Shown here: positions 6,080-6,122 of the stretch, in pieces | Layout: each line of letters starts with the position of its first letter | Numbering within the stretch: position 1 is the first letter of the stretch | NCBI GenBank assembly: GCA_937952895.1 | Contig: CALFYC010000135.1 | Span: 1 to 6,122 of the forward strand | DNA from: an uncultured Neisseriaceae bacterium | GTDB taxonomy: Bacteria > Pseudomonadota > Gammaproteobacteria > Burkholderiales > UBA11063 | Reading direction: 5' to 3' | DNA length: 6,122 bases | The notes under the pieces: model-generated | The model's database searches: none | Told to the model about the DNA's origin: nothing | What the model saw: only the letters and a program-made list of their open reading frames with translations | Translations under genes and position numbers: made by a program

Positions 6080-6122
6080 AAATTAGTATCTCCGCACCGC
6101 TTCGCCGAGCGGCTGGGGGTCG

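Noticed and set aside
6097..6112. GC-rich 5-bp inverted repeat near the right edge, considered as an integron attC-like site or terminator
   Set aside because: The stem is short, there is no T-tract on either strand, and no attC core such as GTTRRRY is visible. The window ends ten bases later.

Overview
This is an AT-rich window from a surface-polysaccharide (O-antigen- or capsule-type) biosynthesis locus. Every gene I can support reads on the minus strand, from the right end to the left. The content points to a Gram-negative bacterium, most plausibly a low-GC proteobacterium: a WlbA/WbpB-type sugar-nucleotide dehydrogenase, a Wzx-like flippase, a GT9 (heptosyltransferase-family) enzyme and two GT4 enzymes. 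The sequence does not allow a genus to be named.

Layout in transcription order. (1) 5828-6079 encodes an 83-residue multi-helix membrane protein resembling one half of a SemiSWEET/PQ-loop-like family. It is markedly richer in GC than what follows. Its 3' end lies inside a 10-bp hairpin (5822-5847). (2) 4739-5800 is wlbA, which makes the 3-keto intermediate on the route to UDP-2,3-diacetamido-2,3-dideoxy uronic acids. (3) 3292-4668 is a very AT-rich flippase-like protein of 458 residues. It contains a sense-oriented, terminator-like hairpin within its coding sequence (4376-4403). (4) 2234-3295 is a GT4 glycosyltransferase overlapping the flippase by ATGA and interrupted by one in-frame TAG (2633-2635). 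The reading frame stays open on both sides, giving a 220-residue N-terminal piece and a 117-residue C-terminal piece. (5) 1216-2232 is a GT9 glycosyltransferase starting one base after the GT4 stop. (6) 1-1134 is a WbaZ-like GT4 that runs off the left edge after 378 codons.

The genes fit together as part of one assembly line: WlbA contributes to an unusual uronic-acid nucleotide sugar, three glycosyltransferases build a lipid-linked oligosaccharide on the cytoplasmic face, and the flippase moves it across the inner membrane. The other pathway genes (UDP-GlcNAc 6-dehydrogenase, aminotransferase, acetyltransferase, epimerase), a Wzy polymerase and an initiating transferase are not in the window. 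The amber codon may have silenced one transferase. I see no RNA gene, IS element, CRISPR array or novel defence-type system. No stretch over 300 bases lacks a gene.
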